Of a stretch of DNA of 64,000 nt, positions 35,590 to 47,900 are shown piece after piece; positions within the stretch are counted from its first letter, which is position 1; each line of letters starts with the position of its first letter. The notes beneath the pieces were generated by a model. That model searched no databases. It was not told the origin of the DNA and saw only the letters and a list, made by a program, of their open reading frames with translations. This DNA comes from Polytrichum commune (Eukaryota > Streptophyta > Polytrichopsida > Polytrichales > Polytrichaceae). The position numbers and the translations under genes are program-made. The stretch is taken from NCBI GenBank assembly GCA_950295325.1, contig OX485808.1, forward strand, positions 25,070,527 through 25,134,526, given 5' to 3'.

Positions 35590-37980
35590 TAGCGCCGGGG
35601 GATCGTCACCTCTCTAGCTTCAAGCTTCACACAAATCGATCGATTGGTGTCACCTCACCCCACCTCACCTCACCTCCCCTGTTTCCTCACACCTTGGACA
35701 CATGCCCAGTACTGCATATGACAACCAATCAGTCCACATCTATCTAGTTCTTTGGCACATTTTGATAACCCATACATGTGGTACCACGAGCCTACCGCAC
35801 TCGCTGATAGCCTTGCAACACATGACAGCCACATCTTACAGCACTTCTGAAATGGGTTCCATCGCGACACTTGTGAGTCGTGATGATGAATATCCGTTGC
35901 ATGATGAAAGAAAGCGTACTATATAGGAAAGAAAGCGTACATTGGATCTGATACTCAATGCATACTGTACGTATATACGTTCAAGATGAATACATGTATG
36001 GCCGATATGGTGAATGCATGATCAAAGGATCAGAAATGACTAGGTATATTCATGAAAGATGAATCACAGGACAGAAGAATGGAGTGATCAGTGAGAGGTT
36101 CAATACTAGTTAATGCCACCCAGGCCAGAGCCATCAGCAACGACAAGAGTGCCCAGCGCATGCGGTTGGTGAGCCTGATGGCTTGCTAATTAACACCATA
36201 TCATAAGAAAAATACGCATGTAGTTGCACAAAGATATGGTTCTCCAGTTTCAAAATTGAATCACCTGCAACAAGTAGAGCATGTCACAGTGTACAAGTGA
36301 TGTACCCATATAATCATGTTTTCGTAGGTTTTGAAACTCATGGAGCAGCTGTATGCCTCTGACACGATGTACATTACAATTGGATGACAAAATGATGAAT
36401 CCGTAAATAGGTCACAGTACTTGCGTGAGCTGGTCGCGCGCGCAGCCGAAGAATCATCATCGACATTTTTATTCTATACTAAATGTACTACATGAAGCAT
36501 CATGATCATCATGGTAAAGTCACTGTCACAAAAGAAATCTGGGGAAAGTCGTTCAAAATACTACAACAACCTCTGGGACACGAGCTGAAACGGAAGGGGA
36601 GCTTACGTAGGGTACACGTGCGTAACTAAATTGCATTCTAACTGCATCAAGGATTTGATGTTGCAGGTTTGTTCTCAGTTCGTTCTCAACAGATCAACTT
36701 GAGAAGAAGTAATTGGCAAGACGTTTTTTGTCTTTATGATTGCGATCTTACATATGGTCAACTTTTTTATCCACATCTTGCAGTACTAGCGACAAGCAAT
36801 CGACATGGTAGAAGTCTAAAAGGAATATATTGAGGTAACTTCGCAATGTGAGATAAAAGATGCAACCTCTCTCAAGAAATATAAAATTGGTCGGCTGCAG
36901 GGGAGTACAGTTACATATTCAAATGTGTAGCTTGCAATTGATAACTGAGGAAGCTAGTGGCCATACCTTCAGAACTGCTGAAACTTGGACTTAGGACTTG
37001 CAGACCTATAACATGTACATTGATGAAGACATAATTTCACGACAATTAGTTTATACCAATATTTTGTTTTATCATTTGTTTTCCGAGAACCAGGGGTGTT
37101 GATGAATTGCACAGGCACTTATAAAGTACAAAGAGTTGGACCAGTTATACCTCTATGCTAGATGCTACCTACATGAAGTTTGTTGCATTTGAATAAAGCT
37201 TCCTGGATTTGATACACTGCATGGCTCTATTCACCAAACAGTTGTTGAATTTTGGAGTGACCTGCTGTGGTAATATCCAGGAACTACCAAAAGTCTACAA
37301 CCCAAAGTGTAGGGTGGTTAGAGTTGGTGTGTCTCAAGCTCTTGACAGATCATTATATTACTAGCATGTATCTCTCCTTATCCAGTTTCTTTAGCGATCC
37401 ATGTGTTAAGTGGAATAATTCATATGCATAGGAGAATATCATATTCGAGTTAACTTCATGTATATATTTGGGCAATCACAAGGAATTTAGTAAGAGGTGT
37501 TATAAATTATTTCAGGTTCACTTGTCTTTTTGTTGTTCTCAGGCCACTGTTATCCTATTGTTATCGAGTTAATTGGGACTCCTTGCTTAAACAGTTGGTG
37601 CTAAACCACCTTGGCCCCCACATTGTTGTTATATGTTTCCTGAACCATGTTTACAGGTTCATTCTTGGTGGGTCGTTTGTTGCAAGGTTGCTGCACTGGT
37701 TGGTTTATGTACTCAAACTGCAGATAACCTCTGTCTTATCTGCGTATTTGCACACGTAGAGTGTTCTTGTCAATGGTAAAGGAAAGACATGGGGAAATTC
37801 ACCCATGCTTACCTCCGGTAAGTGAAACGTCTACAAAATGAAACCCATGCTGGTCGATGTGATTTGTTGTACGAATCATTGTTCATCTATTTTTACAAAC
37901 AATGGGTTGTCGCTGTGGAAACTAGAGTTTAAACAGTGATTCTTCCATACTCATTAACACAGACACACATCATTATAATA
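35590..37980. other. Intergenic; no gene seen
   Basis: AT-rich sequence with no ORF over about 75 codons and no family similarity. The 35,590-36,000 part presumably includes the upstream region of the SAM gene; a CTATATAG lies at about 35,920 but is too far to call a TATA box with confidence. Confidence 0.45.
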
Positions 37981-37989
37981 CTGATGCTT

Positions 37990-38252
37990 TAGCTTTCGAA
38001 TCCATCGAGAGAATCAATGCAGAACAGGAATTACAAGCAGAATGGTTTCTCTGGCGTTCATCAGCTTCTCGGCAGTGCATGAGCAAGAAACTACATGCTC
38101 ACTTAACTAGCTGTAAGAGACTTCAATACTAATCCTGATGCTTCTACGATTGATCCTATCTGAAGCTAGCGTGCTGGTCACGCGTCACTAATACTATCGT
38201 TTAGAAACTAACTAAACTCATGTCTTCATGTATGCCTGTATTTACTTCAACA
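37990..38252 (-). repeat. Probable 3' LTR of the copia element
   Basis: Reading the minus strand after the polyprotein end, a polypurine tract (AAGTGGGAG, 38253-38261) is followed by TGTTGAAGTAAATACAGG, the usual way plant copia LTRs begin. The far end of the LTR is not defined; no partner LTR was found. Confidence 0.5.
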
Positions 38253-39278
38253 CTCCCACTTAGGCTTCAGTGAGCATTGTTGTCACAGGCTGAGTCGTTA
38301 CCATTCCCACTCAATGCGAGCAAAGGCTATCGATCATCGACACCAATGAGTGAGCGAAAACGAAAACATTTATCTGCAGGTAAAGCTTTAGTAAACATGC
38401 CGGCTGTGGGGCATGAGTCGGAATGGGTGTAGAGCATAAACCAAGAGAGGCAGTAGCAAACGTAAGTAGGATAATCCGGATGGGTGTAAACAAAGGGTAA
38501 GTGTATGTATATTTCTTTCATGAAGGTATCCATGAAGGAAAGCAGTTTCAATATCAAACTGCACCAACTCCAAATCATGAGCAGCAACCATACTGTGAAC
38601 GGCACGGATAGACTCAAAACGAACCACAGGCGCAAATTCGTCAGTATAATCAACGCCCGATGTCTGTGGAAATCCCTTAGTAACAAGGCGAGCCTTGTAA
38701 CTATCAATGTGACCATTAGAATCCAATTTGTGTTTAAAAAGTTACTCACTGAACTGGCTTCCGACCAGTAGGTAGCGGAGATAATTCCCAGGTCTTATTC
38801 ATCATCAATGACTCATATTCCTCTTTCATAGCATTGAGCGACTGCAAATGATCCTCGCTCCCAAGAGGACCCTCGTAGACATCAGGCTCCGGAGGATTCA
38901 TGAGAGACTGAAGCGCCTCAGCATCGTACCGATCAGTAACGGCAACACTATTAGCGGCATACTTAGTTATTTGAGCAGGAGTTTTGGAAGTGAGAGCCGA
39001 AAAAGCACATGACGAGTCAGTGGAAGGAAGACTTGAAGAAATAGGAATGGGAAAAGGATAGACATCCGGGAGGCGATCAAGCCGAACAAGCGAACCGGTG
39101 TATCTGCAGATTAAGAAGATGGACTATCACTGAAGGGTGTTGAGAGAGTAGAATTGACGTGATGAAGGGAAGCAGAAGATTTGAAGACGAGCGAGAAATT
39201 GATGTAGAGGAAGCAGCAGTAGATGAACACACAGGCTCAGAATAAGGAGGAAAGGATATAACGTCCTCAGCGGAAAAA
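38253..39278 (-). pseudogene. Ty1/copia polyprotein remnant: reverse transcriptase and C-terminus
   Basis: Minus-strand frames encode YKARLVTKGFPQTSGVDYTD, then EFAPVVRFESIRAVHSMVAA and LVQFDIETAFLHGYL, the start of a copia reverse transcriptase. Upstream is the linker EEYESLMMNKTWELSP. Downstream, after a deletion that removed the catalytic YVDD part and RNase H, comes MFTKALPADKCFRFRSLIGV, the typical copia C-terminus. Frame changes occur at about 38,750 and 38,520. The remaining integrase part lies at 43,822-44,518, separated by a 4.5-kb insertion. Confidence 0.85.
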
Positions 39279-39404
39279 CTCGCACAAGGAGCTCTTGGAA
39301 TATTCCCTTGAGGGAAAATTAAAAATCTTTACCTCTAAGAAACAATAACAATCCCAAGTAAAAGGGAGTTGTGCAACAAAGGGAATTTTGCAACATTCCC
39401 GTGG

Positions 39405-39500
39405 AGTCACAAAGGGAATCACAAAGAGAATCACAAAGGGTTCACAAAGGGAGTCACAAAGGGAATGTTTATCACAATTATCACAAAGGGAATTACAATT
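39405..39500 (+). repeat. Subterminal (T)CACAAAGGGAA tandem repeat
   Basis: About six to seven imperfect 12-15 bp copies near the left end of the element, typical of transposase-binding subterminal repeats in CACTA-type elements. Confidence 0.75.
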
Positions 39501-39545
39501 GTTTCTCTTGTTCATGGTATAGTTTCTCATGGTTTTCATCCAACC

Positions 39546-39902
39546 TCAACTATCCCTAACATTGCCACAATGGAGATCAATCATTGCACCCTTATCCACA
39601 ATATCTACCAGTGTCACTCTCCCTCGCAATGCCCACTGAACTACTATGTCTAAATCCTCTAAACGTTGCTCATGAGGTGTAAGCCCTTTCTTCTTCTTTA
39701 CTCCCTTTGGTTGCATTTGTGTAGCCAATGTAGATACTCCAGGTAACACCTCATGCAAATTTGTCACTCCCATCACGTGCATAGCAATCACCTTCTTTGC
39801 AGCCAAAGATAACCTCTGAAAAAGCTGCACATACCAAAAAATATGAGGGAACTTCGAAGAGTTCACCATCTTCCACAATTGGGAAGAGAGATCCATCTTC
39901 AC
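39546..39902 (-). pseudogene. Remnant of a transposon-carried gene (homologue at 44,979-45,290)
   Basis: The minus-strand frame includes LAAKKVIAMHVMGVTNLHEV, PGVSTLA and RLEDLDIVVQWALRG. It aligns with LHAKKTVAMVVMGLDNIHDV, LSISTFA and RLKHLDLVVVWALRE in the next element. An acceptor (TTTTTCAG|AGG) sits just before the shared region in this copy, and a TGTGCAG|GGA acceptor does in the other, so this is the last exon of one gene family. The function is unknown; it could be an accessory element protein. Confidence 0.55.
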
Positions 39903-40644
39903 TCAACTGCACACATGGTCAACTCTCACAAAGACTTAACTAGAAAAGCTCCAAAACAGAAAGCACATCCAAACCAGAATAGCTCCAAGACACCAATGCT
40001 ACCAAATGCAAACTGCTAATTAAGAAGTTCTTGCCTTCCTTCCGGATTGAATGAAATGACAATAAGCTTGCCGAATACTAGCACAATTATTAACCCTGTA
40101 CCAGCTACTATCACAAAACACAGTGACACACATAAAGAAAGGCTCAATTGCATTACTGTGAAAGCACAGACATTCCTCAGGAGACTAGCTGCAACTGACA
40201 TTTAGAATACAACCTTAGCTGCAAATAAGTAGGTCAACATCCAAGAGAGCGATATCTCTGTTCAAGAAGTAGCTATACAAGTGTACATCCTTGACGAAGG
40301 TGAAACATGATTGATGCTACTTAACATGTAATTCATGTGTCATCAGTCAAACGGTAAACTGATCTTTAGATTTCTAACGTGTTAAAGCTCAACTATACGG
40401 CCTAATTGTATTAAGGTAACCTCTTAAGGAGCCATTGAAGTTTCCACCGATTCTTCCAGCACTAATTACGACTAATCCAGAGCAAGAATTAGCACAGATA
40501 GGTTCCATTTTCCAAGCTATAGATCGCTTCACTAATTACTAGCTCATATGGAAGAGTTTTAAGGGTCAACTTTTAATCCCAGAAAATTACGCTATGCAGT
40601 TCCAGGAACAACTGCGTAAACCTCAGATAAGTGATAACCGGAGC

Positions 40645-40908
40645 TTATAAGCACTGATCTATCCCTGCGAAACCCATAGCAATGCTTGCGAGACAATGAC
40701 TACCGCAATCGCAAAATCCTTGAAAATTGATTCTAGCAATCCTCCCTGGAGTCAACAGTAATTGATGATCATCCAGGAACAAAGGAAGGTGCCTTTCCGT
40801 GTATGGAGGACGTGAAAGATCACATATAGACTGAACTAGAAAAGAGCACAACTCTGCTACAAACTCCGAATACACACAAAACCCTAACACACAATGAAAT
40901 CCGTCCAC
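40645..40908 (-). other. Unrecognised ORF inside the element
   Basis: An 87-codon minus-strand frame (CDLSRPPYTERHLPLFLDDH..RINFQGFCDCGSHCLA) has exon-like composition but no family I can name. It may be another captured fragment or chance. Confidence 0.25.
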
Positions 40909-41240
40909 CTAATCTTTTTATTTAATTTTAATTTTTCCAAGACAAATGCAACAGTTGGAGAGCAGAGTTACTTACATCCATACGTTACTCTAAGTCTAAA
41001 TATACACCTTGAGCTTATCTTTCCTCTGAAATTTACTCACACTTACATGGCGCTGGAAATTTCTTAAATGGCTCAATTGCATTACTGTGAAAGCACGGAC
41101 GGATTGAATGGAATGACAATAAGCTTGCCGAATACTAACACAATTATTAACCCTGTACCAGCTACTATCACAAAACACAGTGACACACGTAAAGAAATAG
41201 CAACATAAGCTCAGAAGGGAATGTTTTGTCATTAAAATAC

Positions 41241-41312
41241 CTCCACGAACTGTTTCACATCTGCACCCACTTTGCCACAGATGAACGTTGCTGAAGTCTC
41301 AGCATGATAGCC
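41241..41312 (-). pseudogene. Captured exon of a type I methionine aminopeptidase gene
   Basis: A 72-nt exon bounded by TTTTGCAG| and |GTATTT encodes GYHAETSATFICGKVGADVK plus QFVE. It matches the GYHGDTSxTFxCGxVD segment of methionine aminopeptidase 1, which removes initiator Met. The metal-ligand Asp of HGDTS is Glu here. It sits next to the preceding MAP exon at 41,541-41,582, with an intron between, so genomic DNA rather than mRNA was captured. No other MAP exon was found in the element, so no functional enzyme can be made. Confidence 0.8.
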
Positions 41313-41540
41313 CTGCAAAATTCCCAATTATGTACATACACACTCTACAACCTCCCAACCATATTGCTAAAAAGGCCACAAGATAGGATCAACTTTTGAG
41401 AAAATCACGCTCTACCATGTGTAAGCTCTATGAACACAGTGTATGAATCTTAAGACTGACTTGCTACATCCAATTTCCGATTAGTGTGTGCAGATTTCAG
41501 GCTTGATTGTAGAAAGATAACAATTGGCAAGATGGCTCAC

Positions 41541-41582
41541 ATTCATATAAACTTTCACATCGATGTTCACTATGTCCCCATC
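41541..41582 (-). pseudogene. Captured exon of a type I methionine aminopeptidase gene (upstream exon)
   Basis: A 42-nt exon between TTTTGCAG| and |GTGAGC encodes DGDIVNIDVKVYMN, matching DGDIINIDVTVYLN, with the metal-binding Asp of NID. It is phase 0 into the exon at 41,241-41,312, so the two exons and the 228-bp intron retain gene order. Confidence 0.8.
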
Positions 41583-42079
41583 CTGCAAAACTGGCAACAA
41601 GAATCACTTAGAAGTTGGAAGAGTAAGCAATTAGATGAATAAATCACCAAAACTTGAGGATGGAACTAGGATGAATCAGTATAATGAGTGCCACAATGTT
41701 GTATAGCTCACATTCCAAACTGTCTTGTCCTGGACGAGAATAACACACAACCAGAGTTATGTCCATAAAAGCTTACAAGTTCATCATATTCTCCACACAC
41801 TGTTGCAGTATAGAGAAATATTCATACGGTACTTTAAGGAAACTACAAGGAGAAGCAAGTGCAGTATACAAAGTGTTGCTTCCTCCTTTGGACATTTAAG
41901 GGCCTGTTAACAAAAGTGATTCCCTGTAGAGAATCAACAATGCAGCAACTCCTCAATAGTAGTGCAGTTCTGATTTTCTACCCTTTTACAAATAATTATC
42001 TGCTCAGATAACTCTTGAAAGATAAGGCACCTAGTGAGCTGTCATAGCGACAAGTACTGGTTGGAGTCGGTGCACTAGT

Positions 42080-43700
42080 GGTAGGTGATCCTGCACATTC
42101 ATCAAGAGTGGGGAAATTTAGTTGGAGCCCACTGGATTATGTATCACAACTTGCAAACCGAGGAATTGACTGTACTAATGTTTGCCGGCAAATACAAGAG
42201 CCAGGAGATGGAGGGAAGGTAAAACTTATTTCATTTCAAATATCACCATGTCTGTTGGTAAAACTCCCTAAGGCGACTCAAGAACGTAGGGATAGATGGA
42301 TGTAGCGACTTCCAAAAAGCAGCATAGACAACCATCAAAGAGTACAAGAGGAGATGAGCATCAGGTTGAATCACAAGTACAAAAAATGCCATCCTCATTC
42401 CGATCCACTACAACAGACATTCAAAGTCCTTGAGAACCACAAAAACCTCCAACTTAATGAGAAAAGAACAGGATCTCCATGTTCTGGTTATAAATAATCA
42501 AGTAAAATCAAAATCAAAACAGAGGAGAAACAGATCCTAGGCCATACCTCCACCCCGTCAACATGACTCACAGTTGTGTAGCATGCAGCAATAAGTGTCT
42601 ACTAACTCCTACTATATCTCCTGAGATGCTTCCTGTAGCAACAAGAATACGTCAGGTAAGGCACAGTAACTAATATGCTCACGCCATCCTCCATGTCTCC
42701 CCCATACACCTAAACACTACGACAAACTTCCAACAGACATTCCTTAGGAGACTAGCTGCAACTGACATTTAGAATACAACCTTAGCTGCAACATCCAAGA
42801 GAGCGATATCTCTGTTCAAGAAGTAGCTATACAAATATACAACTTCTTATTTTCAGCCTGATTTTCTGGCGTTACTTTGAGACAGAATATACATGTTCGT
42901 GGCACAAGCTTGTGTCACTTCTTTCCGATTTTAGAACAGTGAAGTGCCACAATGGAAGACCTGTGGAGTGGATCAAATTGTGAATCATAGAAGAACCTCA
43001 ATCTATAAGTATCTGAGGTACGTTATGAATCATCTCATTCTACATTTGGTTTAATTTGAAATTCGTCGAGGGCCAATGCATTGATGTTAAGGATAAATCT
43101 AATTTTTCAGAAATTTGTGGCAGGTGGTTTGGCTTGTTAAAATGTAGCTTTTGGTTTATATTTTTGTCCTTTATGTGAGCAACTTGTAACAGGTGAGTTG
43201 TACCCAATATCTGGACCTAACTTGCCTTGGCCTTCAGGAAAGAGGGCATGTTGGTGAATTATGATATTTTTTGTCATGCTGTTGCGGACAGGAACAATGC
43301 GGGTTGGGGATGATGTTCTTGTGTTGACATAATGTGAGAAAACACGTTCAATTGGGTTCCTTTCTAAATCTTACAACAAAGGAAAAGATGTAAGAATTCC
43401 TTTTAATTCCTTTTAATTTGGCTGGGATCTTTGAGGTACGAGAGTTAGTGAACCTCTCTCCATGTGTGCGCTTATATTTGGTGTTCTTGGATTGGTGGCA
43501 ACAATGTTATGTGGTATTCCGTACATGTCTGATCTTAAAAGACTTTGTGGTGTGCTTTGTACAAATGGAAATGCAAGAGTTTATCTTTTGGTGCTTGAGA
43601 GTAGTTATGTGTAAGGGTTTTCCCACATTGATTTTCCAAGCATTTTCCCAGTGACAATCACTTACTAGCTAATTCAGAGATGTTTACCGGAAATGTAAAC
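42080..43700. other. Right part of the CACAAGG element; no gene recognised
   Basis: Plus-strand ORFs of 75-78 codons (42,078-42,305; 43,418-43,654) have no recognisable domain. The C-terminal part of the first (NRGIDCTNVCRQIQEPGDGG) looks exon-like but I cannot place it. Confidence 0.35.
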
Positions 43701-43821
43701 GACATTCCCCTTTGCGTAAAGTGAATCGAGGTATTCCCTTTGAGGACATAATGTGGAGCAGGGTATAAGATTGGTTTTTCCTTGTACATCATAGGGAATA
43801 TTCCAAGAGCCCCTTGTGTCG

Positions 43822-44518
43822 GAGGAATAGACTGAGGAACTAAAGAAACTGCTTTGGAATCCTCTGAAGTTGATGTAATATCAAGTCCCTATGTAATGAA
43901 AGATGACATCGCGACTGACAACAAGCTTATTTTCATCATGGTTCCATAAACGATAGGCCTTGCTAGTAGGACAGTGGCCAATGAAATAGCAGAGGACGCT
44001 TTTAGGATCAATTTTAGAGCGAAGAGCCTTAGGAACATGGACATAACTGGCAGATCCAAACACTTTGATGTGTTCAACAGAACCCATTGCTCAAACCATT
44101 GCTGAAAAGGCGTAGTGCCAGGAAAAAGCCGTGAACCAGTGCGATTGAGAATATAGAATGCATAGTAGCAGCCTCTCCTCAAAAAGAAACTGGAAGTCCA
44201 CTGGAAGGAAGAAGTATCCGCAAACACTCTACATTGGTTCGATTATCACGCTCCGTAATCTCGTTCTGCTCAGGAGAGTAAGGAGCCGTCGTCTCATGCA
44301 TGAAGCACTCCTCTGTCAAGCAGGAAATCTTGGAAAGCTCGACTAGTATACTCTGGTCCTTGATCAGTCTGCAGAGTGCTAATATAACGTCCTGTGTCAT
44401 GAAAAACGGCCTGATAAAACTGCTTGAAGCATGAAGTACCTCAGTCTGGCAGCCATCATGTAGATGAAACGGTGACCTGAATAGTCGTCTTTGAAGAGGA
44501 GAAAATACTTCGCTCGAC
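43822..44518 (-). pseudogene. Ty1/copia integrase remnant
   Basis: Minus-strand frames give ETTAPYSPEQNEITERDNRT (end of the integrase core with the catalytic-Glu region, normally QNGVAER), then AYYAFYILNR-like text, and EHIKVFGSASYVHVPKALRS, KIDPKSVLCYFIGHCPTSKA and YRLWNHDENKLVVSRDVIFH, a textbook copia integrase C-terminus. At least three frame changes are present. Its continuation is the fragment at 38,253-39,278. On the upstream side it stops at 44,518, where another CACAAGG element begins. Confidence 0.85.
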
Positions 44519-44996
44519 CACAAGGAATATATAATGTGTTCCCACAAGGGAAATTAAAAAAAAAAAACCTGATTATAAACAACTCAACTACACTAATGAG
44601 GGAATTATTTTAATCAGGGAAAATTGGGACAGTCCCTGATTGGGAAAACATGGGAAAAACAAACCTTTAAAATTGTGTTAAAAACTTGGAAATCTTGTAG
44701 ATACAAACAAGGGAAAAACAATCATTTTATCTTCAGCAAAATATCATGAAATTCAATTCTTTATTCTCACATGGTAAAATTGACAAATGAGGTAAATGCA
44801 CAAGGATTTCCTTTTCCATTCTACATTCCTTCAGGGGAATCCATACTATATTATCACATGAAAATTGTCAAACCACAAGTAGAACCACAATGGATTGTCT
44901 TGTGTGATATCCTACTGAATTGCCTTGAATCTATGGTACGAAGCCTTCCTAGCTGTAACTACGGGAACAACTGAAGCACTAATGTTGAAGGTTTTT

Positions 44997-47900
44997 GATG
45001 TTGTCTAAATACAATGGTTGAATGCCATTGTTCATAGGGGGTAAATTCACAATGCCAACCTTGAACTCTCGCAGTGCCCATACTACCACTAAGTCCAAGT
45101 GCTTTAGTCGTCTTGTTGTATCCACCTCTCCCTTCTTCACTTGAATTTGAAGTTCCGGGAACTTACTCCCAGCAAATGTCGATATGCTCAGAAGCACATC
45201 ATGAATGTTGTCTAGCCCCATTACCACCATAGCTACGGTTTTTTTGGCATGCAAGTCTAGTTTCTCAATCTGGACTCCCTGCACACACATTCAGGTGTGA
45301 ATTGCTTTCCAAAATGGTTAAAAGGATAATTCAAAATCATAAAATTACTTGAAATGCAGAGAATGAATTACCTAAAAGAGAAGAGTTCACCTAAAATAGA
45401 AGAGATTAGCTGGGAGAGAAGACATGCCTGAAAATGTGATGTAAGTTGACCATCAACTTGAAGTGCAACTTTCAGAAGCTCTTCTTGGTGTATCTTCTTT
45501 GCATGCCCCTTATTGACCACCTTCATAGGGGTTGGGCACTGTAACAAAGTACTCATTGCAACTGTCTTGTTGGGTTTCATGAAGTCACATGCACCTTCAT
45601 GTTTCTGTGATTCCATCAACACCCTACCCCCACACCTAGAAAATCAATATCTTTGTAACACCCAACCCAATTTGAAGTGTATGCATTATAATAAATTCTC
45701 AAAGAACATCAAACAAACAAAGGGTAGATAACTTACTTTTTGCGGGGTTTTTTAAAGGGTGTTTGAAGCTCTGCACCATCAACTTTTTTTTTCCTCTTCA
45801 ACGTTATAGGCATTAGTTTTTTAGGTTGCACATGTGTGTCCTCCAACACCTGTGTGTCCTCCCAAACCCTGTGCATACCACTATCTGAGTATCCACTATT
45901 TGACCATTATAGACCATTATTTGACTTGATATATTGAAGTGTAACATTTGAAAATATACATGTTCATTTATATGACACTATAAATTTTCTTAAACGTATC
46001 ATAAAATAATCAAAATAATGAAGGTTTGATGAAAAACTTCAAATTAGTCTCCATGCTTGGACTGCCACACAGTTGCACTGAAAGAGGCTCAACAAACTTT
46101 GTATCTTCAAGGTCCTTTCCAACATCTTGCACCTGTCCGGCCTCCACATCACTACCCATAGACCACCATATGAGTGGACTTAATCTCAACTTCATTCATT
46201 CATTCTAATTACATTTCAGAAAACACATTCTAGAATACACATTTCAAAATAAAATTCTAATGTCGACAAAAAATAATTTCAAAGTAGGGAAAATTACCTT
46301 TGCTGCACCTTGGTTTGCTTTCCATATTGTTCTTTGTTGGTGAAGTAATGTTTGAATTCCTTGAACCACTGGTAGATATCATCTACCTTCCAGCGCACAC
46401 AAGCAGTGCTTCCATTTGCAAGAAAAGTAAACCACCCAAGGAGGGCTCACGAACTTTAATGTAGTCCTTGACCTTATCCACCATCTCCTTCTCTTTCCTC
46501 AAATTAGAATTCAATAGGATTTTGACTTCAGGGTTCTCTAAGTCTGAAAACCAAGACCTCACCCTCTTCACATTCTCATTGTATGTTTTCCATTGTAAAA
46601 GGTGATGATCTCTGAGAAATTGCCTACCCCATTTGTATTTCCCTTTGGAATGTGGAGGTGGTTTCTTGAAGATTCGATCATACAACTCTTCCAAATTACT
46701 CGGGGGGGGTAGTCATTGGTTGGAGTAGCAATATACGTGCGAACAAATGATAGGGTATTTAAAAAACATGGGGGCTAAAAATTATAAATGGACTTAAGAG
46801 TAATATAGGGTATCAAAAATGGCACTGGACATCTTTAAAGTACTATAGGGTATGGAATAATAGGTAATTTGGAATTATAAGTAATGCAAGCCATTTTTCT
46901 ATTAACCCAAAGTAGAAATTTACATAATGATAGCATGTGGAAAAAAGAAGAGAATTGAAAGTAATACCCCCCTATAAAATAGTGGTTGTTCGCACCTATA
47001 TCCTTAATTTTTAACACAGTGCCCCCCCCGAGCCAAATTAATGCATCCCTCTCCTTTTGGTACACTGGCTACTGTTGCTATTTTTTGGTCATTAAAAGAA
47101 AGATGTTGTCTATTGCTAGACCTAGGTGTTCCACAACTTGAACAGAACCTTGAATTCTCAGAAGGAAATAACTCCTGACACTCACCACACTTTGATGAAC
47201 AGAAAGTTACAATAGGACCCTCACTCACAGGACATTGCATCTTGTCTATCTCGGTTTGTCTATGTGATGTTCTGACCTTATGCAAGTCTGGTATTTTTGT
47301 TGCTAAGGGGGATTTGACTGCCTTCTTTCCTTTCACCAGGGTATCTTCTCCAGGAAGCCTCAAGGGTGGCAATCCCAATTCAATCATCCTTACATTGTTC
47401 CTCTTCATAGTCTCAATTTTCAACAACTCATATGCATTCTCTTCAGAAGCTTCTACCATAGTGGACTTTCTTTTTTCTACTCTGCAATTACAAAACCAAA
47501 GAGTCAAAAATCAGGTGTAAAACTTGAAGTAACATTTAGAAATAACACTTGAACTAAGATAAAGTTATTCATAAAAGGGAAACAAAAACACGCCTAATAA
47601 TAGATCTATACCAATCATTAACATTGTAGTTGTCATTAAAAAAGGGAGACAGATGCACACCTGATAATAGGCACCAAACACTAGTATTGTAGTCGTCCAA
47701 TCATGTTGTGCTCAGGTCTGTAGAAGTGCTTCTTAGGTGTGCACAATTCCTCAATTCTCCTATGCAGATAATTTGTTGTTATTTCTAATTTCTTACTTCT
47801 CCACTAACTACTTCCCCTAGTTTCCTAATGTGCTACATCTTGTTCACCTAGGCAGTCACTTCCACGTAAATCCTCGTGCTCTAGCTCTCACAATCACACA

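Larger units (their letters stand above)
40020..42845. repeat. Internal duplicated blocks of the CACAAGG element
   Basis: The block at 40,030-40,290 (GGATTGAATGAAATGACAAT.. ACCAGCTACTATCACAAAAC.. GAGACTAGCTGCAACTGACA) recurs in two pieces: its first part at 41,070-41,215 and its second part at 42,735-42,840, all in the same orientation. This indicates rearrangement inside the element. Confidence 0.75.
39283..43818. mobile_element. 4536-bp CACTA-like transposon (CACAAGG ends) inserted in the copia element
   Basis: The termini are 25-bp inverted repeats with one mismatch: CACAAGGAGCTCTTGGAATA.. (39283-39307) and, inward from the right, CACAAGGGGCTCTTGGAATA.. (43794-43818). TCG flanks both sides (39280-39282, 43819-43821). 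A 3-bp duplication and CAC-starting ends fit the CACTA (En/Spm) superfamily, with CACAA in place of CACTA. Subterminal copies of CAAAGGGAAT are arrayed at the left (39,400-39,500) and occur inverted at the right (ATTCCCCTTTG, ATTCCCTTTGAG at about 43,710-43,745). Both flanks are copia polyprotein, which fixes the insertion site. Inside are a host gene fragment, a gene remnant shared with the next element and internal repeats; no transposase was recognised. Confidence 0.85.
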
